From positions 1 through 38,936 of the forward strand of contig NZ_JXQQ01000031.1 in NCBI RefSeq assembly GCF_000834655.1: DNA of 38,936 nucleotides. The letters are read 5' to 3'. The notes below the pieces were generated by a model. That model was given only the letters and a program-made list of their open reading frames with translations. It searched no databases and was not told the DNA's origin. The position numbers were made by a program, and so were the translations under genes. The stretch is from Variovorax paradoxus. GTDB lineage: Bacteria; Pseudomonadota; Gammaproteobacteria; Burkholderiales; Burkholderiaceae_C. Shown here in pieces: positions 22,871 to 33,100 of the stretch (position 1 is the first letter of the stretch; every line of letters starts with the position of its first letter).

Positions 22871-24319
22871 TCAGGCCGGCTCGGTGGCCAGCGGCCGGTG
22901 CGGCGTGTGAGTGTTCGCTACCCACTGCGGCAGCAGCGAGCCGCCCACCATGCCCGTGAACGAGGCCAGCACGCCCGCCAGCTGGGCCGGGAACACGGCG
23001 CCCCAGGGCATGGCCAGGAACAGCAGCCAGGTGCCGATGCCAAGAAGAATCGACGCGATCGCCCCCTGCGTCGTGGCGCGGCGCCAGTACAGGCCGCACA
23101 CCAGCGGCACGAACGCCCCCACCAGCGGCACCTGGTAGGCGCCCGAAACCAGCTCGTAGATCGGCGTCCCCTGCATGCGGATGGCATAGGCCAGCACGGC
23201 GGCACTGAACAGCAGCACCGTGATGCGCATGGTCATGAGGTTCTCGCGGTCGGTGCCCGCCGGGCGGAACTGGCGCCAGATGTTCTCGGTGAAGGTAACG
23301 CTGGGCGCCAGCAGCGTGGCCGAGGCGGTCGACTTGATGGCCGACAGCAGCGCCCCGAAAAACAGGACCTGCATCACGAACGGCATCTTCTGCAGCACCA
23401 GCGTAGGCAGCACCTTCTGCGGATCTTCCTTCAGCAGCACGGCCACCTCCTCCGGCATGATGAGCAGCGCGCTGGCCACCAGGAACATCGGCACGAAGGC
23501 AAAGAGGATGTACGCCACGCCGCCGATCACCGGTCCGCGCGTTGCGGCCTTGACGCTGTTGGCCGACATCACGCGCTGGAACACGTCCTGCTGCGGAATG
23601 GAGCCCAGCATCATCGTGATGGCGGCAGCGAAGAAGAACACCATGTCGTGCCAGTTGGGTTCGGGCCAGAACTTGAAGAGGTCCTTGCTGACCGCGAAGG
23701 CCACCACCTTGTCGGCGCCACCGGCCATGTTGCCGGCGAACACCGCGATCACCGCGAGACCGGCGACCAGGATGATCATCTGGATGAAGTCGGTCACCGC
23801 CACCGACCACATGCCTCCGAAGAGCGTGTAGGCCAGGATCGAGACGACCCCGATCACCATGCCCAGCGGAATGCTGATGGCACCGGCCGAGAGCACGTTG
23901 AACACCAGCCCGAGCGCCGTGACCTGCGCCGAGACCCAGCCCAGGTAGCTCAGCATGATGATGAGCGTGCAGGCCACCTCGACACTGCGGCCGTAGCGCT
24001 CGCGGTAGTAGTCGCTGATGGTCAGGAGCGTCATGCGGTAGAGCTTGCCCGCGAAGAACAGCCCCACCAGGATCAGGCAGGTGCCCGCGCCGAACGGGTC
24101 CTCGACCACGCCGTTCAGGCCGCCTTCGATGAACTTGGCGGGGATGCCGAGCACCGTTTCGGACCCGAACCAGGTCGCGAAGGTGGTCGTCACGATCATG
24201 AAGAGCGGCAGGTGCCGCCCCGCGATCGCGAAGTCGGTGGTGTTCTTCACCCGCTTGGCCGCATAGAGCCCGATGGCGATGGTGACCAGCAGATAGACGA
24301 CGACCAACGTCAGCAGCAC
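22871..24319 (-). CDS. Sodium:solute symporter family protein
   Basis: A 482-residue integral membrane protein with about 13 helices of the SSS (LeuT-fold) family. Family features include TDFAIAGRHLPLFM near residue 27, ATWFGSETVLGIPA (about 48-61), SDYYRERYG (about 101) and FGGMWSVAVTDFIQM (about 162-176). Substrate cannot be read from sequence. The start is GTG at 24319, supported by a strong GAGGAG site on the minus strand. It lies 12 bases after ubiB, so it is co-transcribed with the ubiquinone genes, with no evident functional link. Confidence 0.9.
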   Translation of the reverse strand: MLLTLVVVYLLVTIAIGLYAAKRVKNTTDFAIAGRHLPLFMIVTTTFATWFGSETVLGIPAKFIEGGLNGVVEDPFGAGTCLILVGLFFAGKLYRMTLLTISDYYRERYGRSVEVACTLIIMLSYLGWVSAQVTALGLVFNVLSAGAISIPLGMVIGVVSILAYTLFGGMWSVAVTDFIQMIILVAGLAVIAVFAGNMAGGADKVVAFAVSKDLFKFWPEPNWHDMVFFFAAAITMMLGSIPQQDVFQRVMSANSVKAATRGPVIGGVAYILFAFVPMFLVASALLIMPEEVAVLLKEDPQKVLPTLVLQKMPFVMQVLFFGALLSAIKSTASATLLAPSVTFTENIWRQFRPAGTDRENLMTMRITVLLFSAAVLAYAIRMQGTPIYELVSGAYQVPLVGAFVPLVCGLYWRRATTQGAIASILLGIGTWLLFLAMPWGAVFPAQLAGVLASFTGMVGGSLLPQWVANTHTPHRPLATEPA

Positions 24320-24331
24320 GGGGAATCTCCT

Positions 24332-25897
24332 CTAGAACAACTTCACACGGACCAGCAATTGCATGGCGAGCAAACCCAATACAAAACCTATGCCACCGTA
24401 GATGATGGTCTGGAGCAGCCTGTTGGTGCGTTTTTGCGCGGCCAGCAGTTCCAGCAATTCGCGGCGGTTGTCGGGTGGCCGATTCTCAAGGAAATCGTGA
24501 AGCAACCGAGGCAGTTGCGGCAGCAATTTTGCGTAGCGCGGCGCCTCGGCCTTGAGCTGCTGGAACAGCTTCTTAGGCCCGATCTGATCGACCATCCACT
24601 TCTCGAGGAAGGGCTTGGCGGTGTGCCAGAGGTCGAGTTCCGGGTCGAGTTGGCGGCCCAGGCCCTCGATGTTGAGCAGCGTCTTCTGCAGCAGCACCAG
24701 TTGCGGCTGGATCTCGACGTGAAAGCGCCGCGAGGTCTGGAAGAGCCGCATGAGCACCATGCCGAGCGAGATTTCCTTCAGCGGCCGGTCGAAGTACGGC
24801 TCGCAGACGGTGCGGATCGCTGCCTCGAGTTCGTCGATGCGCGTGCCTTCGGGGACCCAGCCGCTTTCCAGGTGCAGCTCGGCCACGCGCTTGTAGTCGC
24901 GCCGGAAGAAGGCCACGAAGTTCTGCGCGAGGTATTCCTTGTCCGACTCGGTGAGCGTGCCGATGATCCCGAAGTCCAGCGAGATGTAGCGCCCGAAGGT
25001 CTCGGGCGCCAGGCTCACCTGGATGTTGCCCGGGTGCATGTCGGCGTGGAAGAAGCCGTCCCGAAACACCTGCGTGAAGAAGATCGTGACGCCGTCGCGC
25101 GCCAGCTTGGGAATGTCGACCCCCGCGGCGCGCAATCGGTCGAGCTGGGCGATGGGCACGCCGTTCATGCGCTCCATCACGATCACCTCGGGGTGGCAGA
25201 AGTCCCAGAACATCTCGGGGATCAGCACCAGGTCGATCTCGGCCATGTTGCGGCGCAGCTGAGCCGCGTTGGCCGCCTCGCGCACCAGGTCGAGCTCGTC
25301 GTGCAGGTACTTGTCGAACTCGCCGACCACCTCGCGCGGCTTCAGGCGCTTGCCGTCGGGCGAGAGCTTCTCGACCCAGCCGGCCATCATGGCCATGAGC
25401 GCCAGGTCCTTCTCGATCACGCCGCGCATGTTGGGGCGCAGCACCTTCACGGCGACGTCGCGGATCTCGCCCTGGTTGGTGCGGATGGTCGCGAAATGCA
25501 CCTGCGCGATCGATGCGCTGGCAATCGGCGTCTCGTCGAACTGCACGAACACATCGCCCACCGGCCGGCGGAACGCGCGCTCGATGGTGGCGATGGCCAC
25601 TGCCGAGGGAAACGGCGGCACGCGGTCCTGCAGGAAGGCGAGCTCGTCGGCGATGTCGGGCGGCAGCAGGTCGCGCCGGGTCGAGAGCACCTGTCCGAAC
25701 TTCACGAAGATGGGGCCCAAGCGCTCGAGCGCCTCGCGCAGCCGCTGGCCGCGCGGCGCATCGAGGTTGCGGCCGATGGAGACCACGCGCGCCACCACGC
25801 GCAGCCAGGGCTTCTGGAAGCTCGTGAGCACGAGCTCGTCCAGGCCGTAGCGCAGCGCGACCCAGACGATGAAAAGGCCGCGGTAGAAGCGCCTCAT
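24332..25897 (-). CDS. ubiB: Ubiquinone biosynthesis protein-kinase-like UbiB
   Basis: A 521-residue member of the ABC1/ADCK/UbiB atypical kinase family, needed for aerobic ubiquinone synthesis. The UbiB-specific KxGQ motif (KFGQ, 66-69), an alanine-rich nucleotide loop (ASIAQVHFA, about 130), HADMHPGN (about 283-290) and the DFG (about 305) are intact. Two C-terminal membrane helices (about 480-515) anchor it. It overlaps the ubiJ-like gene by 4 bases (ATGA) and lies downstream of ubiE across a Tim44-domain gene, much as ubiE-ubiJ-ubiB in E. coli. Confidence 0.96.
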   Translation of the reverse strand: MRRFYRGLFIVWVALRYGLDELVLTSFQKPWLRVVARVVSIGRNLDAPRGQRLREALERLGPIFVKFGQVLSTRRDLLPPDIADELAFLQDRVPPFPSAVAIATIERAFRRPVGDVFVQFDETPIASASIAQVHFATIRTNQGEIRDVAVKVLRPNMRGVIEKDLALMAMMAGWVEKLSPDGKRLKPREVVGEFDKYLHDELDLVREAANAAQLRRNMAEIDLVLIPEMFWDFCHPEVIVMERMNGVPIAQLDRLRAAGVDIPKLARDGVTIFFTQVFRDGFFHADMHPGNIQVSLAPETFGRYISLDFGIIGTLTESDKEYLAQNFVAFFRRDYKRVAELHLESGWVPEGTRIDELEAAIRTVCEPYFDRPLKEISLGMVLMRLFQTSRRFHVEIQPQLVLLQKTLLNIEGLGRQLDPELDLWHTAKPFLEKWMVDQIGPKKLFQQLKAEAPRYAKLLPQLPRLLHDFLENRPPDNRRELLELLAAQKRTNRLLQTIIYGGIGFVLGLLAMQLLVRVKLF

Positions 25898-26451
25898 TCG
25901 GCCTGGCCCGCCGAACCGCCGGCCTTGGCCGTGCGGTCGCCGACGAACTGGCGCAGCGCCGTCACCACGCGCCGCACGCCGTTGCCCAAGGTGTGCGCGG
26001 GCACGTCGCCGATCACGCGTGCAAGGTCGTCCTCGACGTCCCAGCGCACGTGGTCGACCAGCCAGTTGACCTCGGCGGCCAGCTGCACGTCGCCGACGAT
26101 CTGCACCGAGGGCTTGTCGCCGCGCAGCGTGGCGCGGGCGATTTCGAAGAGGGAATCGTCGGTGACGGTGAGGGTGAGCTCAGGCGTGGCGCCGGGCGGT
26201 GCCAGGTCGAGGAGGCCGGCCGGCGTGGCCACCAGTTCCATGGTCACGAAGCGCCACTGGAAGCGCACCACCCTGCCCTGCTGGCGCAGCAGCCGCTGCT
26301 GGGCCTCGGGTTCCTGCTGCAGCACGTGGTTGAGGAACAGGACCGCGCGGTGCTGGATCTCGTGGACCGCCCACTCCGGCGGCTGGAGGCGCTCGCCGAT
26401 GCGGTTGAAGAGGTCGCCGAGAAAAGAAAAAGGGGACGATGGTGTGGCCAT
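25894..26451 (-). CDS. ubiJ: UbiJ-like SCP2-domain accessory factor
   Basis: A 185-residue protein with an SCP2-like lipid-binding domain. In E. coli UbiJ forms the scaffold of the soluble ubiquinone-synthesis complex and binds prenyl intermediates. Sequence identity with enteric UbiJ is low by eye, but position directly before ubiB with an ATGA overlap, size, and the pattern [18 protein letters not shown] and [18 protein letters not shown] support the call. The C-terminal 60 residues are helical. Confidence 0.8.
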   Translation of the reverse strand: MATPSSPFSFLGDLFNRIGERLQPPEWAVHEIQHRAVLFLNHVLQQEPEAQQRLLRQQGRVVRFQWRFVTMELVATPAGLLDLAPPGATPELTLTVTDDSLFEIARATLRGDKPSVQIVGDVQLAAEVNWLVDHVRWDVEDDLARVIGDVPAHTLGNGVRRVVTALRQFVGDRTAKAGGSAGQAE

Positions 26452-26502
26452 GTCCCCATTATCGTTTCTGTACGCGGCCCGGCGGCCGCGAACGTCAGTC
26501 GT

Positions 26503-27528
26503 TTACTGCAGCGCTTGCACGCCGGCGACGAGCCAGCCGCCACCGCCGCTGGTCGGCTTGGTCATGTTCCACACTTCGCGGAACGGACCGGGGCCTGCCG
26601 AGGCGTCTTCGCGGATCATGCCGGAGAACTCCACGCTGGCCATGTAGGCGTCGGGCAGTTCTTCGATGCCGAGCAGCTTGGCGTCGAGCATCACCACTTC
26701 GGTCTTGTTCGACGCGCCACCGGTGTGGCTCGCACGGTCGGCCAGCTGGGTGCGGATTTCCTCGACCATTTCGTCGGTCATCATCGAGCGCAGCATCGAC
26801 ACGTCGGCGCGGTCCCATGCATCCTGCAGCGTCACGAAATTGCGCTTGGCGGCGCCGAGGAAGCCTTCCACGTCGAAGCCCGCGGGGATGCCCCAGGACT
26901 GCGAGCCGCCGAGAGCAGAACCGATCATGCTGCCGCCCGCTGCAGCGCCTGCTGCCGAGAGGCTGCTGCCATGGCGGTCACCGTCGGCCGGCGTAGCGTC
27001 GAAGGCGGTTGCCGAACGCTCCCATGGGCGTGCCGAGGCATCGTTGCCCACATTGGCGGGGCTGTATTGCACCGGTGCGCTGGCGTTGGCGGGGTTGCCG
27101 CCGGCGCCCTGGAAGGCGAATCCGCCTTGGTTATTGGCACCGTTCGAAGCAGCCGAGCGTGCCTTGAAGATGCGCCACACGGCCAGCGCTGCAAAGATCA
27201 ACAGGCCGATCAAGAGGATGTTGGCAAACCCGGCGCCCAGGCCCAGCGAGCTGGCGAGCCACGCGAGGCCGAGGCCCGCGGCGAGACCGCCGAGCATCGC
27301 GCCCCACGGGCGCTTCGGTGCGGCAGCGGCGGGCGCGGGCGTCGCGGGCTTGGCCGCCGAGTTGGTCGCGTTCTGCTGCGCAGGCGCTGCAGGCGGCGTG
27401 GACTGGCGCTGCGTCACGTTGGACGACTGGCGGCCGAAGGACTTGCCGCCGCCCACACGGGCAGCGTCGGCCTGCACGCTCACGAGCACCAACGCAGCTG
27501 CCAGGAACAAAGAACTCAAACTTTTCAT
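26503..27528 (-). CDS. Tim44-domain membrane protein
   Basis: A 341-residue protein with a signal peptide (1-22, ending ADA), a Gln/Ala/Pro-rich disordered region (35-72), two hydrophobic helices (about 75-95 and 99-117), a Gly/Ala/Asn-rich linker (125-205), and a C-terminal Tim44-like domain (about 218-341: FDVEGFLGAAKRNFVTLQDA, then YMASVEFSGMIRED). The domain is the mitochondrial Tim44/MBA1 type, which binds membranes. Its function in betaproteobacteria is not known. It sits between ubiE (33 bases upstream) and ubiJ (51 bases downstream), so a role near ubiquinone synthesis is possible but only positional. Confidence 0.85.
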   Translation of the reverse strand: MKSLSSLFLAAALVLVSVQADAARVGGGKSFGRQSSNVTQRQSTPPAAPAQQNATNSAAKPATPAPAAAAPKRPWGAMLGGLAAGLGLAWLASSLGLGAGFANILLIGLLIFAALAVWRIFKARSAASNGANNQGGFAFQGAGGNPANASAPVQYSPANVGNDASARPWERSATAFDATPADGDRHGSSLSAAGAAAGGSMIGSALGGSQSWGIPAGFDVEGFLGAAKRNFVTLQDAWDRADVSMLRSMMTDEMVEEIRTQLADRASHTGGASNKTEVVMLDAKLLGIEELPDAYMASVEFSGMIREDASAGPGPFREVWNMTKPTSGGGGWLVAGVQALQ

Positions 27529-27561
27529 GTCGTCTCCTCTAGAGCGAAAAATTTCGCTTCA

Positions 27562-28293
27562 TCAACACTTGATTCCAACATGCAGGGCAGCGATGCCCCC
27601 CGTCATGTTGTGATAGTCCACATGTCCGAAACCGCCCTCTTTCATGAGGGTCTTGAGCTCCTCTTGCGAGGGATGCATGCGGATGGATTCGGCCAGGTAG
27701 CGATAGCTCGCGTCGTCGCCGGCCACGAGCTTGCCAAGGCGCGGCAGCACGTTGAAGGAGTACCAGTCGTAGGCCTTGGTGAGCGGCTTGGCGATCTTGG
27801 AGAACTCGAGCACCAGGAGCTTGCCGCGCGGCTTGAGCACGCGGTTCATTTCCTTGAGCGCGACGTCCTTGTGCGTCATGTTGCGCAGGCCGAAGGCCAC
27901 GGTCACGACGTCGAAATGGTCATCGGGAAACGGCAGCTTCTCGGCATCGCAGACCAGCGTGGGCAGTGCGACGCCGGCATCGAGCAGGCGATCGCGGCCG
28001 GTGCTCAGCATGGCCTGGTTGATGTCGGTGTGGACCACCTGGCCGGTGGCGCCGACCTTCTTGGCGAAGGCGAGCGCGAGGTCGCCGGTGCCGCCCGCGA
28101 TGTCGAGCACGCGCGAGCCTTCGCCCACGTTCGCCACCATCACGGTGTAGGCCTTCCACGCGCGATGCAGGCCCACCGACATCAGGTCGTTCATGACGTC
28201 GTAGCGCGAGGCGACCGAATCGAAGACGCCGCGGACACGTTGCGCCTTCTCGCTTTCGTCGACTTTCTCGAAGCCGAAGTGGGTTGTACTCAT
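27562..28293 (-). CDS. ubiE: Ubiquinone/menaquinone C-methyltransferase UbiE
   Basis: A 243-residue class I SAM-dependent methyltransferase that C-methylates the ubiquinone (and demethylmenaquinone) precursor. It begins [20 protein letters not shown], has the SAM loop [14 protein letters not shown] (about 64-77), [13 protein letters not shown], and [20 protein letters not shown] with the UbiE signature. Full length and intact. It follows the DUF971 gene by 157 bases, a gap holding a 17-bp palindromic element, and precedes the Tim44-domain gene by 33. Confidence 0.97.
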   Translation of the reverse strand: MSTTHFGFEKVDESEKAQRVRGVFDSVASRYDVMNDLMSVGLHRAWKAYTVMVANVGEGSRVLDIAGGTGDLALAFAKKVGATGQVVHTDINQAMLSTGRDRLLDAGVALPTLVCDAEKLPFPDDHFDVVTVAFGLRNMTHKDVALKEMNRVLKPRGKLLVLEFSKIAKPLTKAYDWYSFNVLPRLGKLVAGDDASYRYLAESIRMHPSQEELKTLMKEGGFGHVDYHNMTGGIAALHVGIKC

Positions 28294-28414
28294 GCAACCG
28301 ATGTTAGGCCGGAAGCCTACACATCAAGGCGACGACCCCGCGCCCACGGCGGGCATTTGTTGCTTTTTCTTCAAATGAAGAGACGCTGCAACGCGCGTCC
28401 CTGCTGACTGCGGG

Positions 28415-28431
28415 GCTATCGTTTCAATAGC
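28415..28431. repeat. 17-bp GCTAT palindromic element
   Basis: GCTAT-CGTTTCA-ATAGC, a perfect 5-bp stem with a 7-base loop, lies just past the DUF971 stop in the 157-base gap before ubiE. It has the same size and arms as the element at 18714-18730. A second small hairpin (TCTTC-AAAT-GAAGA, 28368-28381) lies in the same gap; neither is followed by a minus-strand T-tract. Confidence 0.4.
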
Positions 28432-28450
28432 ACCTGAAGATTTGAAAGCA

Positions 28451-28864
28451 TCAGTGGCTGCTGCACGAGGGACCGCTCTTGTCGATCATCGGCGCATCGC
28501 GATCGACGCCCGCTTCGGCCAGCCGACGTTCGTACTGGGCCCACAGGTCGGCCTGGTTCGCGCCGAGTTCGTAGAGCACGTCCCACGAATAGATGCCGGT
28601 GTTGTGGCCGTCGCTGAAGGTCGGCTGCACCGCGTAGTTGCCGACGGGTTCGAGGTCGGCGAGTTCCACATCGCGCTTGCCCGTCTGCAGCACTTCCTGG
28701 CCCGGGCCGTGGCCCTGCACTTCGGCCGAGGGCGAATAGATGCGCATCAGCTCGAACGGAATGCGGAAGGTCGCGCCGTCCGAGAAGCCCACCTCGAGCA
28801 CGCGCGACTGGCCGTGCACGGTGATCGATTGCGGCGTCGGTGCGCCCGGTTTCAAGCCTGCCAT
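28451..28864 (-). CDS. DUF971 domain protein
   Basis: A 137-residue protein of the DUF971 / gamma-butyrobetaine-hydroxylase N-terminal-like family (HRVLEVGF-type start: SRVLEVGFSDGATFRIP, then PVGNYAVQPTFSDGHNTGIYSWDVLYEL). The fold may bind a metal or serve as an Fe-S accessory module; in eukaryotes it is fused to iron-dependent dioxygenases. It precedes ubiE, an arrangement frequent in Burkholderiales. The C-terminus ends SCSSH. Exact function is unknown. Confidence 0.87.
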   Translation of the reverse strand: MAGLKPGAPTPQSITVHGQSRVLEVGFSDGATFRIPFELMRIYSPSAEVQGHGPGQEVLQTGKRDVELADLEPVGNYAVQPTFSDGHNTGIYSWDVLYELGANQADLWAQYERRLAEAGVDRDAPMIDKSGPSCSSH

Positions 28865-28964
28865 GGGGAATCCGTTCGGAAAATTCTCGGGAGGGGCGCA
28901 GTATGCCGCGCCGCCGTGCCCGCACGCGCTCCCTGCTGCGAATACCAGCGCTTAGCATCGCAGG

Positions 28965-29747
28965 ATGCAGACAAGCCAAACCCATCGACCATCGCCCCCG
29001 AACTGGGCAGCCCTTGTCCTCTGCGCCGCCCTGGCAGCCGGTTCCGCCGTGCCGGCGCATGCATTCCTGGGTTTGCTCGGAAAAGCCGCAGGCAAGGCGG
29101 CAACCGCGGGCAAGGCGGCGGGCACGGCCGGCAAGGGTGCCGCGGTCGGCGCCGGCGCCGTCGCCGCGGAGAGCGCAACGGGCGTGGCAGGTGTTGCCGG
29201 CAAAGGCGCAGCCGCACTGGGCGACGATGCGGCGCATGCCGCGCAGTTCGGGACGCGGGCCGGAGGCCCTGAATTCAGCGCCGTGAACGCCGCGCTGCCA
29301 CCCGAGGTCGCGGCCTATCTCGCCAAACCCGCGAAGGACCTGACACCCAAGGACACCTCGCGCATGATGGCCAGCTACCGCCAGATGGTCGAGCGCGCGG
29401 GCAAGAGCGGCGACTTCACCGCGGTCGAGCGGCTGCCCACCTCGGCGGGTACAGGCCGCACGCTGCCTGTGAACGAGACGGCCAAGCCGGCCACGTCAGC
29501 GCCCAAGACCGAAGCATCGACCCCGTCGACAAGCGTGCCGTCCGCGCTGCCCATTCACGCACTGCGCGTGCTGGCCCATGCATCGCATGCGGGCAACCGC
29601 GAGGCGCAGGCAGAGCTTGACCGTGTGTGCCGCGATGGCAGCGTGGCATCGAAGCGCTTCTCGGTGGAGATGCGCGCCACGCCGGAATTCAAGGAGACCT
29701 GCGCGAACCGCAAGCTGGCGGCGACCCGCACGGCCTCCGCGCCCTGA
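28965..29747 (+). CDS. Hypothetical secreted glycine-zipper protein
   Basis: I do not recognise a family. The 260-residue protein has an N-terminal signal peptide (about 13-33, ending PAHA), then a Gly/Ala/Lys repeat region (about 36-84) of GKAAGK- and GKGAA-type units, typical of a membrane-inserting glycine zipper. A conserved-looking segment follows (AVNAALPPEVAAYLAKPAKD to about 135), then a Thr/Ser/Pro-rich linker (about 150-185). A C-terminal domain begins ALPIHALRVLAHASHAGNRE and has two cysteines (residues 224 and 246 region) that could form a disulfide. It is a lone plus-strand gene, divergent from DUF971 with a 100-base gap, and its stop is 9 bases from the convergent HIT gene. Confidence 0.75.
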   Translation: MQTSQTHRPSPPNWAALVLCAALAAGSAVPAHAFLGLLGKAAGKAATAGKAAGTAGKGAAVGAGAVAAESATGVAGVAGKGAAALGDDAAHAAQFGTRAGGPEFSAVNAALPPEVAAYLAKPAKDLTPKDTSRMMASYRQMVERAGKSGDFTAVERLPTSAGTGRTLPVNETAKPATSAPKTEASTPSTSVPSALPIHALRVLAHASHAGNREAQAELDRVCRDGSVASKRFSVEMRATPEFKETCANRKLAATRTASAP

Positions 29748-29756
29748 GCGCCGCGT

Positions 29757-30197
29757 TCAGCCCTGCAGCAGCGCCAGCCGGCGGGCCATCTCGGCCTCCG
29801 CTTTCGGCAGCAGCGCCTGCACGTCCGCCACGCGATCGACCGGTGCCGGTCGCTGCGCGGCCGCCCAGAACGGCGCGGGAAAGTGGCTGTCCCACTCGAA
29901 GCGCGCGATCACGTGCCAGTGCAGGTGCGGCACCATGTTGCCGAGCGCGGCGAGGTTGATCTTCGTGGGCATGAGTTGATCGCGCAGGCATTGCTCGACC
30001 ACCGTGACCGCTTCCATGCACAGCACGCGGTCCGCGGCGTCGAGGTCCGAGAACTCCGGCGCATGCTCGCGCCAGATCACGCGATAGAAGGCCGGGAAGC
30101 CCGCTTCCTCCGCATGGATCACGCGCAGCTTCGCGCCCTCGAACACGACGCGGCCGCCAGGGCCATCGCAGAAGGGGCAACCGTGCTGCGCGGTCAC
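29757..30197 (-). CDS. HIT family protein
   Basis: A 146-residue histidine-triad nucleotide-binding protein. The triad HLHWHV with the preceding GNMVP is intact, and an N-terminal CPFC zinc-like pair (residues 7-10) is present, so it is a nucleotidylyl hydrolase or transferase of the HIT superfamily. The start is GTG at 30197, overlapping the stop of the large oxidoreductase gene as GTGA; no in-frame ATG gives a sensible protein, and the open frame upstream is the wrong reading of the oxidoreductase gene. Substrate (AMP esters, Ap4A and similar) is unknown. Tight overlap implies translational coupling. Confidence 0.88.
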   Translation of the reverse strand: MTAQHGCPFCDGPGGRVVFEGAKLRVIHAEEAGFPAFYRVIWREHAPEFSDLDAADRVLCMEAVTVVEQCLRDQLMPTKINLAALGNMVPHLHWHVIARFEWDSHFPAPFWAAAQRPAPVDRVADVQALLPKAEAEMARRLALLQG

Positions 30198-33100
30198 ACC
30201 AGCACCCGCTCGATGCCGCCCTGGTTGGCCGCGGCCACGTACTTGGGCATCCAGTCGTCGCCCAGGATCTTGTTGGCCATCTCGACCACGATGTAGTCGG
30301 CTTCGAGGAGGCCATTGTTCAGGTCGTTGCCGTAGCGCGAGAGGCCCTGCAGGCAGCTCGGGCAGCTGGTGAGGACCTTCACGTTGTCCTTGGCGCCGAC
30401 CTGGCCCGCGTCGCGCAGTGCGGCCTCGCCCTTCTTCAACTCCTCTTCCTTGCGGAAGCGGATCTGCGTGGAGATGTCGGGCCGCGACACGCCCAGCGTG
30501 CCCGATTCGCCGCAGCAGCGGTCGTTCTTGAGCACGTTGTCGCCGACCAGCGCCTTCACCGTCTTCATCGGGTCCTGCAGCTTCATCGGCGAGTGGCAGG
30601 GGTCGTGATAGAGGTAGCCGCCACCGCCCGCATCGGCCAGCGTGATGCCCTTCTCGAGCAGGTACTCGTGGATGTCGATGATCCGGCAGCCCGGGAAGAT
30701 CTTGTCGAACTGGTAGCCCTGCAGCTGGTCGTAGCAGGTGCCGCAGCTCACCACCACCGTCTTGATGTCCAGGTAGTTGAGGGTGTTGGCCACGCGGTGG
30801 AAGAGCACGCGGTTGTCCGTGATCATCTTCTCCGCCTTGTCGAACTGGCCGCTGCCGCGCTGCGGATAGCCGCAGCACAGGTACCCCGGCGGCAGCACCG
30901 TCTGCACGCCCGCGTGCCAGAGCATGGCCTGCGTGGCCAGCCCGACCTGCGAGAACAAACGCTCCGACCCGCACCCCGGGAAATAGAAGACCGCCTCGGT
31001 CTCCGAGGTGGTCGCCTTCGGGTCGCGGATGATCGGCACGTAATCTGCATCCTCGATGTCGAGCAGCGCGCGCGCCGTCTTCTTGGGCAGGTTACCCGGC
31101 ATCTTCTTGTTGATGAAGTGGATCACCTGCTCCTTGACCGGCGCCGGCCCGAGCGTCGCCGGCGGCGCACTGGTCTGCTTCTTCGCAAGGCCTCGCAGCA
31201 GGTCGTTGGCCAGGCGCTGCGCCTTGAAGCCGATGCCCACCATGCCCGCGCGCACCGCCTTGATGGTCTGCGGATTGGTCGCGTTCAGGAAGAACATCGC
31301 AGCCGCATTGCCGGGCCGGAAGCTCTTCTGCCCCATCTTGCGCAGCAGGTTGCGCATGTTCATCGACACGTCGCCGAAGTCGATCTTCACCGGGCAGGGC
31401 GTCAGGCACTTGTGGCACACGGTGCAGTGGTCGGCCACGTCCTCGAACTCTTCCCAGTGCTTGATGCTGATGCCGCGCCGGGTCTGCTCTTCATAAAGAA
31501 AAGCTTCGACCAGCAGCGAGGTCGCGAGGATCTTGTTGCGCGGGCTGTACAGCAGGTTGGCGCGCGGCACGTGCGTCGCGCACACCGGCTTGCACTTGCC
31601 GCAGCGCAGGCAGTCCTTCACGCTGTCGGCGATGGCGCCGATGTCGCTCTGCTGCATGATCAGCGACTCGTGGCCCATGAGGCCGAAACTCGGCGTGTAG
31701 GCGTTGGTCAGGTCGGCGTGCAACGTGACCGCTTCGCCCGCCGGCGCGCGCAGCAGCTTGCCCTTGTTGAAGCGGCCTTCGGGGTCGACGCGGGCCTTGT
31801 ATTCGGTGAACGGACGCAGTTCTTCGTCGCTCAGGAATTCGAGCTTGGTGATGCCGATGCCGTGCTCGCCCGAGATCACGCCATCCAGGCTGCGCGCCAG
31901 CGCCATGATGCGCACCACCGCGGCATGCGCGGTCTGCAGCATGTCGTAGTTGTCGCTGTTCACGGGGATGTTGGTGTGCACGTTGCCGTCGCCCGCGTGC
32001 ATGTGCAGCGCGACCCACACGCGGCCCTTGAGCACGCGCTTGTGGATGGCCGTGCACTCGGCCAGGATCGGCGCGAACTCGGCGCCCGAAAAAATTTCCT
32101 GCAGCGGCTGGCGCAGCTGCGTCTTCCAGCTCGCGCGCAGGCTGTGGTCCTGCAATTGCGGGAACAGCGAATCGACGTTCTGCAGCCAGCCAGCCCAGAG
32201 CGCGCGCACCTCGTGCACCAGCGCCACGGCCTGCGCCACGCGGTCTTCGAGCAGCTCGGCCGCCGGAATCTCGTGCGCGTCGTCGGTCTTGCCCAGCGGC
32301 AGGTTGCCGCGCGTGAGGAAGGTTTCGAGCTCGTCGGTGAGCGCCAGCTTGTTCTGCAGCGACAGCTCGATGTTGATGCGCTCGATGCCGTCGCTGTACT
32401 CGGCCATGCGCGGCAGCGGGATCACCACGTCTTCGTTGATCTTGAAGGCGTTGGTGTGCTTGCTGATGGCGGCCGTGCGCTTGCGGTCGAGCCAGAATTT
32501 CTTGCGCGCCTCGGGGCTGATGGCGATGAAGCCTTCGCCGCTGCGCGAGTTGGCGATGCGCACCACCTCGGAGGTGACGCGCGCCACCGCATCGGCGTCG
32601 TCGCCCGCGATGTCGCCGAACAGCACCATCTTCGGAAGGCCCCCGTGCTTCTTGGATTTCGTGGCGTAGCCCACGGCCTTCAGGTAACGGTCGTCCAGGT
32701 GTTCGAGGCCCGCCAGCAGCACGCCCGAGCGCTTCTGCTCGGCGAACATGAAGTCCTTGATCTCGACGATGCTTGGCACCGCGTCCTTCGCGTTGCCGAA
32801 GAATTCGAGGCACACGGTGCGCGTGTGCGAAGGCATCTTGTGCACCACCCAGCGGCAGCTGGTGATGAGGCCGTCGCAGCCTTCCTTCTGGATGCCCGGC
32901 AGGCCCGAGAGGAACTTGTCGGTCACGTCCTTGCCCAGTCCTTCCTTGCGGAAGGTGCGGCCGGGGATGTCCAGCCGCTCGGTGCGCAGCTTGGTCTTGC
33001 CGTCGGCCGCGAAATACTGCAGCTCGAACAGGGCGCTCTCGGCGTCGTGGATCTTGCCCAGGTTGTGGCCGATGCGAGTGACTTCGAGCCACTCGGCCTC

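Noticed and set aside
22898..26647. A plus-strand open frame of 1249 codons
   Set aside because: It runs antisense to the symporter, ubiB and ubiJ genes, its translation is Arg/His/Gln/Glu-rich with no family signature, and such long antisense frames arise from strong GC codon bias.
29757..30974. A 405-residue protein ending in the HIT domain
   Set aside because: The first two-thirds is the wrong frame of the oxidoreductase gene; the GTG at 30197 starts at the HIT domain boundary.
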